DNA of 43,191 nt from a bacterium (lineage in GTDB: Bacteria > Pseudomonadota > Gammaproteobacteria > Methylococcales > Methylomonadaceae), in NCBI GenBank assembly GCA_030591965.1, contig JAUVAA010000006.1, positions 1-43,191 on the forward strand, given 5' to 3'. Position numbers and translations under genes: made by a program. The notes beneath the pieces are model-generated. The model saw only the letters and a program-made list of their open reading frames with translations, had not been told where the DNA came from and ran no database searches. Below, one piece after another: positions 9,505-19,622 of this stretch. Position 1 is the first letter of the stretch, and every line of letters begins with the position of its first letter.

Positions 9505-9810
9505 GTTTTTCTTAGGTATATGAGTTTAAGTGCAAATATATTGGGGTTGGTATAACAATACCACTGCGCTGTAACTAGCGATAGCCAAGGTAATTCAGAT
9601 TAAATACAATCGTGCTTTACTCGGTCAAGCAAGAAACCAGCTTTAACTATTTTGGTCGTTTCTTTTCCTAGAGAGGTAGAAATGGTTGCAGCTTTAAACA
9701 AACAAACGTTAAAATTACTCTTCAAAGAGTACTAACCTTGGGCGTGGACTCTAACTTAACCGCAAACATTCTTATCCTCTGCGTTTTCTCTCTTAATCCT
9801 ACAGGTATAT

Positions 9811-10731
9811 ATGCTCCTTAAAGTTGTAATCACTATTGGGCTGATCTCGCTCATTGTCTACTATCTAGACTTCGATAACGCCACTGCTATCATGCTTCAA
9901 GCATCAATTCCACTGTTACTGCTTGCGCTTTTTACCCAAACTATCAGCACCCTTATTGCGAGTTTTCGCTGGGGGCTAATTATGCGTAAACTGGAATTTA
10001 GCCGTCCTTTACTTTTCTATTCAAAAGTCTATTTCATTGGTAGTTATTTTAATCAGGCATTACCTAGTAGTATTGGTGGGGATGCTATACGTATTTTAGA
10101 GGTGGGGCGGTGCGGGTATAAAAAACGTAGTGTGTTTATAGGGGTATTTATAGACCGAGCTGTCGGAGTCTTTGGCTTGCTAGTTTTGAACCTTGGTGCA
10201 AATTTAACCTTCGATAGTGATTTTCCCGAATGGTTGGTACAGTTGGTTTATTTAATTACTGTTTCCGGTATTGTTGCTTTTCTTTGCTTTATACTGATTA
10301 GGTACCTGAATTTCTTCGATAAATTCTTTATGCTCAAGCATCTTCGCTCAGCAGCTTGTCAGGCCCATGCACTTTACGGTAACCCTATAACATTGAGCTC
10401 GCATACGCTTTTAAGTGTCGGGTCTCATTTATTTTCCATTCTTACCGTCTTTATTATAGGCTGTGCCTTGGGCATAGATTTGGATTATCAATTATTCCTG
10501 ATCGCTATGCCTCCAATATTTCTATTAACATTTATTCCCATTTCCCTGGCAGGCTGGGGAATTCGAGAAAGCGCTATGGTCGGCTTGTTCATGCTGGTTG
10601 GAGCTGATAAAACGCAAATACTCGCCATTTCAATTCTTTATGGCATCACTTTAATTGTTTCCAGCTTGCCAGGTGGACTGTTCTGGTTGGATAACAAGCA
10701 CCACCACGAACAAGAGGTAAAAGCATCATGA
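9811..10731 (+). CDS. Lysylphosphatidylglycerol synthase TM region / YbhN-like (UPF0104) flippase family protein
   Basis: 306-aa multi-TM; 'GSYFNQALPSSIGGDAIRILEVGR...SVFIGVFIDRAVGVFGLL', 'PISLAGWGIRESAMVGLF'. Confidence 0.85.
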   Translation: MLLKVVITIGLISLIVYYLDFDNATAIMLQASIPLLLLALFTQTISTLIASFRWGLIMRKLEFSRPLLFYSKVYFIGSYFNQALPSSIGGDAIRILEVGRCGYKKRSVFIGVFIDRAVGVFGLLVLNLGANLTFDSDFPEWLVQLVYLITVSGIVAFLCFILIRYLNFFDKFFMLKHLRSAACQAHALYGNPITLSSHTLLSVGSHLFSILTVFIIGCALGIDLDYQLFLIAMPPIFLLTFIPISLAGWGIRESAMVGLFMLVGADKTQILAISILYGITLIVSSLPGGLFWLDNKHHHEQEVKAS

Positions 10732-11939
10732 AGGTTGACACAATGCGCAGTATTGATTATTGGTTAGGAGTTCCATTATGCCTAATAGTCAGTTTGCTAA
10801 GAAAATTAATTCCAAATAATAAATGTAAGCCTGAAAAAGTTCTGCTTATTGAACTCTCAGAGATGGGCTCGGCTATTCTAGTCGACCCGGCAATGCGTAA
10901 GCTGAAAAACAAATTGAATGCAGAGATTTTTTTTGTCATCTTTTCTAAAAACAAACCGAGCTTGCAATTGTTAAATACGGTGGAAGATAAAAATATTTTC
11001 ACCATTCGGGAGGATGGGATATTCATATTGGCGTGGGATAGTTTACGCTTCCTATTTTGGGTGCGCCAACAGAATATAGATACGGTCATTGATCTAGAGC
11101 TTTTTTCACGCTTCACGTCACTGCTATCCGGTTTGTGTGGTGCATCTAATCGAGTTGGTTTTCATGCTTTTCATAATGAGGGGCTGTATCGGGGAGAAAT
11201 GCTGACACATAAGGTAGCTTACAACCCACATATCCACATTGCCAAGAACTTTATTGCCATGGTCAATGCGCTTGAAGCTCCCGGTTCTGAAGTTCCTTAC
11301 TCTAAAACAATAGTTTCTGATACTGAAATACAGTTGGAAAAAGTTGAACTAAACGAAGTTGATATTACTGCCGTACAGGAAATTATAAAAAATCATTTTT
11401 CTGAGTTCGACACCAATACTCACGTACCTATCCTGATTAATGCAAATTCCAGCGATCTACTTCCTCAGCGTTGTTGGGATCGTACAAACTACGCGAATAT
11501 CGCGCTCAGAATTCTGCAAACTAATCCACATGCTCTGATTTTATTAACGGGCTCTGACTTTGAACGTGCGGGGTTAGCACAACTTAAAGATGAGGTTGAT
11601 AGTTCTCGCTGTATTAATTTTGCAGGGGTGGTAAAGTTTCGCCAACTTCCTGCACTTTATAGCTTATCTGCATTTATGATTAGCAATGACTCCGGTCCAG
11701 CACACTTTGCCGCTGTTACAGATATGCCTACTTTTGTACTATTTGGCCCCGAGACACCTGCATTGTACGGCTCACTTGGCTCAACAACTCCTATCTATGC
11801 TGGATTGGCATGCTCTCCTTGTGTCAGTGCGGCTAATCACCGAAAAACGGCATGTCAGGATAATGTCTGCCTCAAAGTTATAACGCCAGAACAGGTCTTT
11901 AAGGCAATAGAGCTTACATTAAAGGAGGCTTTTTCATGA
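10728..11939 (+). CDS. Glycosyltransferase family 9 (heptosyltransferase-like)
   Basis: 403 aa; 'ANSSDLLPQRCWDRTNYANIAL', 'ISNDSGPAHFAAVTDMPTFVLFGPETPALYGS'; ATGA overlap with upstream gene. Confidence 0.85.
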   Translation: MKVDTMRSIDYWLGVPLCLIVSLLRKLIPNNKCKPEKVLLIELSEMGSAILVDPAMRKLKNKLNAEIFFVIFSKNKPSLQLLNTVEDKNIFTIREDGIFILAWDSLRFLFWVRQQNIDTVIDLELFSRFTSLLSGLCGASNRVGFHAFHNEGLYRGEMLTHKVAYNPHIHIAKNFIAMVNALEAPGSEVPYSKTIVSDTEIQLEKVELNEVDITAVQEIIKNHFSEFDTNTHVPILINANSSDLLPQRCWDRTNYANIALRILQTNPHALILLTGSDFERAGLAQLKDEVDSSRCINFAGVVKFRQLPALYSLSAFMISNDSGPAHFAAVTDMPTFVLFGPETPALYGSLGSTTPIYAGLACSPCVSAANHRKTACQDNVCLKVITPEQVFKAIELTLKEAFS

Positions 11940-13603
11940 CTGCTCCTATACAAAATAAGCGGCTCTGGATTTACTGGCTGACTTTAGCATTAGCAATTTT
12001 TACTTATTTTTTTGGACTTGACAGCTTACATATTTTTAAAAATGGAGATGAATATGTCTATGCCCATATTCTGAGAGAGACCGCAGAAAGTCAGCACTTG
12101 CTGCCGTTACAATCTCAGCTAGATGGCATGCGTAACACCAAACCACCAATGATTTATTGGCAAGGTATAGTCTCGACTAACTGGGCGCAGGACTGGGAAC
12201 ATTGGAAATTACGCTGGCCAAGCATTCTTTTTACGTTTCTAACAAGTTTTTTAATCTTTTTATTATTGCGAAAAGAAACGAATATTGAGCAAGCATTTAT
12301 CGGGCTGTTCCTATTTTTGGCTTTTATGACTAGTTATCGCTACGGCCGGCCTTATCTAACTGATTCTCCAATGATCTTTTGGCTAAGTCTCCCTGCTTTT
12401 ATCTTGCTGTTGAACCGACCAGTATTATTTAATTCAAAACTACTCTTTCCTGTGCTCGCTGGGTTAGCGCTAGGCATTGGGTTGTTGTACAAATCTTTCT
12501 TTTTGTTAATTCCTGTCAGCCTGACTTTTAGCATTTGGTATTGGCGTGAGCGGGACTACAAGTTTGCCACCTTTCTGGTTCAGGATGTTTATAAGCTGAT
12601 TTTAATGGGTTTAATATCTCTGGGAGTATTTTCGGTTTGGTTTATATTTGACCCTGACCCTCAGTCTATTCTGCAAGAGTTTGTGTTTCAAGAAAATGTT
12701 GGCAAAATCAATCAGGAAAACTACCTAGCAAAAATGCTCTGGGGTGGCTCAAGTGTATGGAAGTTGGCAATAGGACTGCCTTTTAATACTGGCTTACTAT
12801 TAGTTCCAACTCTGGTGATGTTTTATTTGGCTTATACTGGTCGTAGAGAGCAGAGTGCTACGGAGCGTATGCTATGGATATGGGTTGGTGTTTACCTACT
12901 TATCTTTTGCCTACCAACGCAAAGGTCGGCGCGTTACTTAATGCCTATTATGCCTGCAATAGCTGTTCTGCTAGGTATGTATTGGCAGCGAATTCCAGTC
13001 TGGGCTTTACGAATTGCCTTGTCTTTATCGGTACTATTGATTCTTGCATTCACCGGTCTTATATTCAAATTGAAGGTGTATTTTGGGGATGTAGCAAGCT
13101 ACCCTACTATTGCTTGGGTGATTATTTTTGCAGCTCTGATGCTTAATATATTTACTCTATTGAAGCGCAATTGGATATATCAGCTTACGCCAGCGTCATT
13201 GCTTACTATTTATCTTGTACTATCTACTTTATTCTATCCTTTTGATGGCGAACAGGGGCAGTATGCGGGTGCCACTCGGCTACGTGTGAATAATAAAACA
13301 GTTGGAGTTCCTTACAATTTCCGCGCAAAATATGAACGTTATGGCTTTATGCTGCCCAATGCCAAAATTGTCGGCTACCCTTCTAACGAGCCCTATACTT
13401 TTGAATCGCTCAAACAAGAATTCGAATACTTTGCTTATTGGCATTCCGCAGATATAACTCCAGAATATGGGCAATGTGAAGTTATAGGCTCAAGACTGGA
13501 AGTTCGTTCACGCCAAAATTCGAAAGAGATACAAGAAATATTATTGAAAAATAGAATGGATCACTTGTTTGTTAAAGAAGACTTACTTTATTGTCCAGAA
13601 TAA
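11936..13603 (+). CDS. Glycosyltransferase family 39 / ArnT-like integral membrane protein
   Basis: 555 aa; 'FKNGDEYVYAHILRE', 'NTKPPMIYW', 'YRYGRPYLTDSPMIFWLSLPAF'; ATGA overlap with upstream gene. Confidence 0.82.
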   Translation: MTAPIQNKRLWIYWLTLALAIFTYFFGLDSLHIFKNGDEYVYAHILRETAESQHLLPLQSQLDGMRNTKPPMIYWQGIVSTNWAQDWEHWKLRWPSILFTFLTSFLIFLLLRKETNIEQAFIGLFLFLAFMTSYRYGRPYLTDSPMIFWLSLPAFILLLNRPVLFNSKLLFPVLAGLALGIGLLYKSFFLLIPVSLTFSIWYWRERDYKFATFLVQDVYKLILMGLISLGVFSVWFIFDPDPQSILQEFVFQENVGKINQENYLAKMLWGGSSVWKLAIGLPFNTGLLLVPTLVMFYLAYTGRREQSATERMLWIWVGVYLLIFCLPTQRSARYLMPIMPAIAVLLGMYWQRIPVWALRIALSLSVLLILAFTGLIFKLKVYFGDVASYPTIAWVIIFAALMLNIFTLLKRNWIYQLTPASLLTIYLVLSTLFYPFDGEQGQYAGATRLRVNNKTVGVPYNFRAKYERYGFMLPNAKIVGYPSNEPYTFESLKQEFEYFAYWHSADITPEYGQCEVIGSRLEVRSRQNSKEIQEILLKNRMDHLFVKEDLLYCPE

Positions 13604-13695
13604 TAAATATGCCATTTCCATGCGTGCTGAGTAGGAGTAAGAAGTAAATGCTAAGAGGCCGAAATTAAATAGCATGAGACATGAAAAACTATGAG

Positions 13696-13712
13696 GTAGC
13701 GACGTTAGTCGC
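13696..13712. repeat. GTAG-starting REP-like hairpin
   Basis: GTAGCGACgttaGTCGC; resembles other GTAG-terminated palindromes in the window. Confidence 0.4.
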
Positions 13713-13783
13713 GTTGCTAAAGTCACTTCCACATAAAGCGAGATTCGCATATTATTGATCGCTCATTCCTAACGGCACTAATT

Positions 13784-16711
13784 TTACGAATGATGCATAT
13801 CAAACTCACTAATATCAACGCTATCAATTTGTTCAGGATCAAGGAACTTCTGCGCGTACTCTAAGTAACAACCGCTGTTTAGAAATAAGTTAAATAATTC
13901 AGGGTCGATATGCTGATCTTTTGCCATATGACTCATAATACGAAGCGCTTCACAGAGTGATTTGGCTTTTTTATAAGGTCGGTCAGAAGCCGTTAGCGCT
14001 TCAAAAATATCGGCGATAGCCATTATGCGCGCGGTTACTGGCATATCTACGGCAGTTAAGCGTTTTGGATAGCCTGTGCCATCCATTTTTTCATGATGGC
14101 TGCCAGCCACTAGAGGCACATCCGCTAAATGCTTAGGATAAGGTAGATTTTCCAGCATGATAATCGTTTGTACAATATGGTCATTGATTTTGAAGCGCTC
14201 TTCTTCGGTCAGCGTGCCTTTTTCAATGCTTAAATTATACAGTTCGCCGCGATTATATTTATGCTCAGGCACATCAAGCTTGAATCCCCAAGGGTTGTCT
14301 TGTGGAATCTTATCGCCTGCCTCACGTTCAATAATATGTTCGGCTTTGTCAACTAATAATTTTTCTTGTACAGGCAGAGCTTTAGCGGCTGTTTTTTGCT
14401 GGCGCTGGTTCTCTTCCCAAGATACGCCGAGGCGATCATCTAATGTTCTCATCCAGGTGTATTCGGCAATCTCTGCAAGACGTTGAATTTTTTCTGGAGC
14501 CATGAATTCGCCTCCTTCATTACATTCAGCAATGAAGGCGAAATCATCATCTAACTGTTGTAGTTTAGACTCTAAACTAACACGCAGTGACTCGGGATCA
14601 GCTCCTTTAGCTATTTGCTGCCAATAGTCAATTTCCGCATCTCTTTTTAGTACTTCAACGCGCATTCTAATTTCATGAATCCGGTCGTAGATAGTTTCCA
14701 GTTTAGTGGATTTATCGACTACATATTCTGGTGTAGTCACTTTGCCACAGTCGTGCAACCAGCTTGCGATATGCAGTGATTCCCACTGATCTTGGTCAAG
14801 CTCAAAGTCTTTATAAGTCCCTGTTGTGCTATTGCAGGCAGCTTGAGCAATTAATTTGGCGATTTCAGGCACTCTAGCGCAGTGACCGCCGGTATAAGGT
14901 GATTTAGAGTCAATGGCACCGGCAATTAGCTTAATAAATGAAGCCAGCAAGGCCTTTTGCATCATCAGCAACTGCCGACTTTCTAAAGAAACTGCGGCAA
15001 AGTCTGAGAGCTGCTGTACGAAAGCTAAATGCTCTTCATTGTCCTGATTAGTGCTTTGCTTTTTGTACAATAGACACAGCAAGCCAATAGTTTCTTCATC
15101 TCTATTGCGTAATGGCAGAGCGATGATTTTAACGGCATCAGTCTCTAGTTTATCGAGTAAAGGGGTTAATGAGTTGGGTTGATCTGCTGATAGCTCTATT
15201 TGGCTGCTTTCTTTTTTCTTTAAGGCCTGTGCCAGCGCATTGTCTTCACCGGAAGGGATTTCAGGGAGGTCGCTAAGGTTCTTAACATCTAGCGTACCCA
15301 TGTGCATAAAGCTGGGTTTTAAGCAGCGTTTCTGGTCGTCATAAAGATAAGTTAAAGCGGCATCAGCTTGGCTAATTTGGGTGGTTTGCTGAGTTGTACT
15401 CTGTAATAAATCATCTAAGTTTTGTTCGCCAGCGAGTGAGTGAATAAGCGAGAGAAATTGGCTGATGGTGCTTTTCATCATTTTCATCGCGACAGCAAGT
15501 TCTTCTACTTCAGTAATAGCGGAGCGTGTTGTAATCGGGCTACTAAAGTCAAAGCGGCTAATGAGTCCTGCCTCACCTGCTAAATAGCGTATAGGTTTGG
15601 ATATTTGTCGCGCAAAAAGCCAAATAATAGGAATGGCGATTAAGATAATAATGGCCGCTAGAAGTATTGATTGATCGCGGATTTTGATCGCTGTACTTAA
15701 TAATTCATCTTCTGGGGAAACCATTAAGACAAAAAGGTTAAGCCCTTCTGGTATGTGCATCTCGCGTATCGCTCCGAGCCACTTTTTCTGATTGAACATA
15801 AAATTAAGCGGTTGTGAGACTAGCTGCAAATCTTTGCTTAAAAAGGCAAGCACCTCACTGCCGAGTTCATCGAGTTTAGCTATTTTAAAGTTGTCCTCTG
15901 TAGTTTCAATAATAAGGCGATTAATATCACCATAAACTAGTGCATCACCATTTTTCTCGAAAACAACGATTTTGGTATTGGGCGTTGTTGCATTTTTTAT
16001 GAGGGCGTGAGATAGCTGGTCCAATGTTACATCTGCAGCAATAACAACGCCTTTAGTTGGCGTTTGCAGTGTTAAAGTTGTACCAACTTGGCGGATAAAA
16101 TAAAACAAATAAGGAGCGGTTGAGCTGGCTTTAGGTTCTTCTAGTGCTTGTGTATACCATGGGCGAATACGTGGGTCATAGCTTGTTTCAATGGTTGGAT
16201 CTCGGCTCAATTCTAATAACTGATCAGTATAGAAAATTCTTACTAAGCTGCGCAGGTCTTGCGTATTTGTGTTGATATTATCCACCATAAAGGCGGCGTT
16301 TTGAGGTGCATTAAAGGTCTGGCGTAGAAGCTCAGAATTAATCGGGCGCATAATAAAGTAATCGCCATTTGGATAAGCAATTTGAATGGCCGATAGTTTA
16401 TCTTCATTGTGTAATGCCGTGCTAAATAGAGGCAGTGACTTTAGCCGTTCATCTAAAGAAGTCGCCTGAGTAATCGGCGATAGTGCTAATAGGCTAATGC
16501 TTTGATTGGCTGATTTAAGTAAGCCGCTAAAATTGAGAGTCAGCTCTCGGTTGATTTGTTCGAAGACTAGCTCGCCACCGGCTATAAGAAGTTCTGATGT
16601 TTTGCTGTAGTGTTGCCAGCTGAGTACAGTGCCAAATATCAGCGTAAGGCTGATAAATAATGAGCTAATGGTGAAGTGTAGTGAATATGAACTGCATTTT
16701 TTTGCTGACAT
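13784..16711 (-). CDS. Cache-HAMP-GAF-HD-GYP signalling protein (putative c-di-GMP phosphodiesterase) with a large insertion in the HD-GYP domain
   Basis: 975 aa; N-terminal TM, sensor region 'DPRIRPWYTQA', HAMP-like 'ISKPIRYLAGEAG', 'SWLHDCGK', 'GSHHEKMDGTGYPKRL', 'ARIMAIADIFEALTASDRPYKK'. Confidence 0.9.
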   Translation of the reverse strand: MSAKKCSSYSLHFTISSLFISLTLIFGTVLSWQHYSKTSELLIAGGELVFEQINRELTLNFSGLLKSANQSISLLALSPITQATSLDERLKSLPLFSTALHNEDKLSAIQIAYPNGDYFIMRPINSELLRQTFNAPQNAAFMVDNINTNTQDLRSLVRIFYTDQLLELSRDPTIETSYDPRIRPWYTQALEEPKASSTAPYLFYFIRQVGTTLTLQTPTKGVVIAADVTLDQLSHALIKNATTPNTKIVVFEKNGDALVYGDINRLIIETTEDNFKIAKLDELGSEVLAFLSKDLQLVSQPLNFMFNQKKWLGAIREMHIPEGLNLFVLMVSPEDELLSTAIKIRDQSILLAAIIILIAIPIIWLFARQISKPIRYLAGEAGLISRFDFSSPITTRSAITEVEELAVAMKMMKSTISQFLSLIHSLAGEQNLDDLLQSTTQQTTQISQADAALTYLYDDQKRCLKPSFMHMGTLDVKNLSDLPEIPSGEDNALAQALKKKESSQIELSADQPNSLTPLLDKLETDAVKIIALPLRNRDEETIGLLCLLYKKQSTNQDNEEHLAFVQQLSDFAAVSLESRQLLMMQKALLASFIKLIAGAIDSKSPYTGGHCARVPEIAKLIAQAACNSTTGTYKDFELDQDQWESLHIASWLHDCGKVTTPEYVVDKSTKLETIYDRIHEIRMRVEVLKRDAEIDYWQQIAKGADPESLRVSLESKLQQLDDDFAFIAECNEGGEFMAPEKIQRLAEIAEYTWMRTLDDRLGVSWEENQRQQKTAAKALPVQEKLLVDKAEHIIEREAGDKIPQDNPWGFKLDVPEHKYNRGELYNLSIEKGTLTEEERFKINDHIVQTIIMLENLPYPKHLADVPLVAGSHHEKMDGTGYPKRLTAVDMPVTARIMAIADIFEALTASDRPYKKAKSLCEALRIMSHMAKDQHIDPELFNLFLNSGCYLEYAQKFLDPEQIDSVDISEFDMHHS

Positions 16712-16809
16712 AATACCTAACTTCCTTGAGAAAAGATTTTCTGCGGCCTTACACCTGTCTTTCGTGTTGTTTTATGCTAAATGCAAGGAGAGTACGTTAT
16801 CAAATAAGT

Positions 16810-18039
16810 TTATGCCGGATTATTACTATTTACCACATAATTTAACCACTGGCCTGCGGATTTTCTGGTTTTTTTGTATTTTCGAGCTTTTTGAAATGCG
16901 CTTTTAGCTGCAGATAACTGCTCAGTTTCATAAAGACTCATACCTAGTAAAATATAAGCCTCTCCAGTTTGTTTTAAACCGCCTTTTTTTAGTGCTTTAT
17001 TGATAGCAGCAATGGCATCTTGCCAAAGTTCCTGTTCAACATGAATACGAGCTAGCTGTAAGTAAAGATCACCTTTATTATTTAGGGCTGAAGCTTTTTC
17101 TAGTGCGGCAATGGCTTGTTTGTATTCCCTGGCATTGGTCCATCCACTAGCAAGTAGTTCCCAATGTGCGGAGTTTTTCTTAACCCGTTGACTATTTAAC
17201 TCTTTGGCTAATAAATTGGCCGCTTGATAGGGCTGTTTGTTGTACATGTATAAATTAAACAGCTGTAAAATTTGCGCTTCGGTTTGGAGATAGCCTTTTT
17301 TGTAAGCGAGGTCTTGAATATTGAGGGCTTGTTTAAATCGGCTTAATTGTTGGTATGTTGCTGCAAGTTGTAGCCAATAAGCTTTTTTATTTGGGTAATT
17401 TGCGATCAGTTTTTTTAAAATTCCTGCCGCCGCCGAATAGTTTTCTAATTCATAATGCAGCGCGAGGTTGAGTTGAAACCAGCTCTCTTGTGGTTTTTTT
17501 GACTGTTTAATCGCTCGCTCGATATAAGGTAAAGCTTTGCGGTATTGTTTTAATTGCGCATAAGCATTAGCGAGCAGCACAGAAACTTGCTGATTTGAAT
17601 GCGTTGGATTCTTTTTTACCCAAGGCTGTAAGGTATTAACTGCTTTTTGATATTGTTCCGTAGCCATATATAGCTGACCTAAATTAAGCAGAGCTTGTTG
17701 CTGTTGTTTCTCAGGTAAGGCTTGGGTGGCAAGGCATTTCTCTAGTGATTGAGCTGCCTTCCTATAATTATTTTCTAGCGCATAAACAGAGGACAAGCTA
17801 CGCAAGGCGAGTGCCTGCTCGTAACTTTTATCTTTTAATTCGGGGATAATTTTTTCTAGTTTTTTACGCGCTTGTGGATAAGCTTGGCTGCTAATAAGCT
17901 TTTCGGTTTTAGTTAATTGCTTATATAGCCACGAAGAAATCGGTGGTGCTTTTTCTTCTTCCGCTTGTGCCGGTATTACAGCAAGCAACCCTAGGATGAT
18001 AAACGCCACCTTTAGACTTTGATAAATACGTTTTCTCAT
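16810..18039 (-). CDS. TPR-repeat protein of the TonB2-like cluster
   Basis: 409 aa; signal peptide and repeated helical TPR units; start overlaps upstream tonB-like stop. Confidence 0.85.
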   Translation of the reverse strand: MRKRIYQSLKVAFIILGLLAVIPAQAEEEKAPPISSWLYKQLTKTEKLISSQAYPQARKKLEKIIPELKDKSYEQALALRSLSSVYALENNYRKAAQSLEKCLATQALPEKQQQQALLNLGQLYMATEQYQKAVNTLQPWVKKNPTHSNQQVSVLLANAYAQLKQYRKALPYIERAIKQSKKPQESWFQLNLALHYELENYSAAAGILKKLIANYPNKKAYWLQLAATYQQLSRFKQALNIQDLAYKKGYLQTEAQILQLFNLYMYNKQPYQAANLLAKELNSQRVKKNSAHWELLASGWTNAREYKQAIAALEKASALNNKGDLYLQLARIHVEQELWQDAIAAINKALKKGGLKQTGEAYILLGMSLYETEQLSAAKSAFQKARKYKKTRKSAGQWLNYVVNSNNPA

Positions 18040-18671
18040 CGAGATAGCTTAAATTCTAAAGTTTGCACCGCGCGCTGCTCTTGGGCTTCGCCGGCGATAA
18101 TAAGAGGTTTAAATATCCAGCGTTTAATCGCTTTTAATGCCGCGCGGTTAAAGATTGAGTTTGGTTTTGCATCAATCACTACAGCATCTTTCACCTTACC
18201 TTTTGTAGTGATGGTGAATTCTACTTTTACCCAGCCTTGGATGCGTCGGTTTGCCGCGCGCATAGGGTATTGTGGTGGAATTCTTACCAGTGGGATAACG
18301 CTGGTGCTGATAGCTCCCGCACCCATTTTTATATTCTGGCCACTGAGTACCGAGCCACTAAAATTACTGGTGTGTAAGGGAATATCCAAGTTTGGCATAT
18401 CCATATCTGGCGCAGCAACTTTGGACACTTGGGCTGTATAAGCTTTCATCTTTGGTTGAGCTGGGCGTTTTTTAGGTTTAGGCTTGTTTGGAACCTGTCT
18501 TTCTTTAGTTTGAGTTTTCGATTCATGTTTTATACGGCCAATATTAAATCTACTCTGGTTATCGGTTGGTTTTAGATCTTGCTGGTTGTTCATTATCAAA
18601 TACTGCATGCCCCAAAACAGCGCGAGGACTATGATTAGCCCTAAAAGTAATGAACAGATAATGCGGATCAC
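18036..18671 (-). CDS. Energy transducer TonB
   Basis: 211 aa; single N-terminal TM, Pro/Lys-rich linker, 'PPQYPMRAANRRIQGWVKVEFTITTKGKVKDAVVIDA'. Confidence 0.92.
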   Translation of the reverse strand: MIRIICSLLLGLIIVLALFWGMQYLIMNNQQDLKPTDNQSRFNIGRIKHESKTQTKERQVPNKPKPKKRPAQPKMKAYTAQVSKVAAPDMDMPNLDIPLHTSNFSGSVLSGQNIKMGAGAISTSVIPLVRIPPQYPMRAANRRIQGWVKVEFTITTKGKVKDAVVIDAKPNSIFNRAALKAIKRWIFKPLIIAGEAQEQRAVQTLEFKLSR

Positions 18672-19081
18672 TGTGACTCCGATTGCGTGGCAATAGTTGG
18701 ATTCATTATGCCTGCAAGCCGTACTTGATCAATAACCTGCACTAAAGCATTTGTTTTTGTTTCTTTATCAGCAACAATAACCACTGAGCCTAACGGATTT
18801 TCAGCAAGTAAACGCGCAACATTAGCGCGCACTGCTCGAAAATCAACGAGGCGCTTATCAATCCAGACATCACCATTGGGTTTTATGCCGACAATAATAT
18901 TTCCTTTATCTTTAGTCTCACTTGTTTGTGCGCTGGGGCGATTAACATCAATGCCCGACTCTTTAACAAATGAAGATGTAACAATAAAGAAAATTAGCAT
19001 GATAAAGACGATATCCAGCATTGGCGTCATATCTATATCTGCACTTTGATCAACGGAGGAACGACTACTTCTACGGCGCAT
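18668..19081 (-). CDS. ExbD/TolR family biopolymer transporter
   Basis: 137 aa; 'DIDMTPMLDIVFIMLIFFIVTSSFVKESGIDVNRP'. Confidence 0.95.
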   Translation of the reverse strand: MRRRSSRSSVDQSADIDMTPMLDIVFIMLIFFIVTSSFVKESGIDVNRPSAQTSETKDKGNIIVGIKPNGDVWIDKRLVDFRAVRANVARLLAENPLGSVVIVADKETKTNALVQVIDQVRLAGIMNPTIATQSESQ

Positions 19082-19097
19082 AATGAGTATTAGGTGA

Positions 19098-19622
19098 TTA
19101 ACGATATTTTAATAAATCTGCCAGGTGATGTGATTCATCACTGACACGTTCTTCGATAAGCTTGCTGAAATACAGGCCAGATATGGCAATGACCATGCCA
19201 GCCATTGTAGTAATAGTGGCTTTAGAAATGCCTGACGCCATGGCGCGAGCACTGCCATTGCCCGTAACCGACATAACATCAAATACGTGAATCATACCCA
19301 AGACCGTCCCTAATAAGCCCAGCATCGGGCATAAAGCAATGAGCACTTTTATTAGCGGGACACCTTTACGCATTTGGATTATAACTTCGGAAATCATTGC
19401 CTTGCGAATAAATAGGGCATACGTAGAGTTTTTATCCTTACGTTGATCCCAGCTCTCAAAGCACTGTGTGCGTATTTTCGGGTACAGTTGTTTAAAAAAT
19501 AGCAGGCGCTCGATAATTAAACACCATAAAATAATCGCCACACCTAAAATCAGCCATAATACATCGCCGCCTGAATACAGGAAATTGTGGATATCTTCCA
19601 GAAATTCTAGTTGTTCAGACAT
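19098..19622 (-). CDS. MotA/TolQ/ExbB proton channel family protein (short, ExbB-like)
   Basis: 174 aa; 'ALCPMLGLLGTVLGMIHVFDVMS...ISKATITTMAGMVIAISGLYFSK'. Confidence 0.93.
   Translation of the reverse strand: MSEQLEFLEDIHNFLYSGGDVLWLILGVAIILWCLIIERLLFFKQLYPKIRTQCFESWDQRKDKNSTYALFIRKAMISEVIIQMRKGVPLIKVLIALCPMLGLLGTVLGMIHVFDVMSVTGNGSARAMASGISKATITTMAGMVIAISGLYFSKLIEERVSDESHHLADLLKYR

Noticed and set aside
10757-11116. 119-aa minus-strand ORF inside the GT9 gene
   Set aside because: Antisense to a supported CDS; composition reflects the opposite strand.
14157-14486. 109-aa plus-strand ORF within the HD-GYP gene
   Set aside because: Antisense shadow ORF without family signature.
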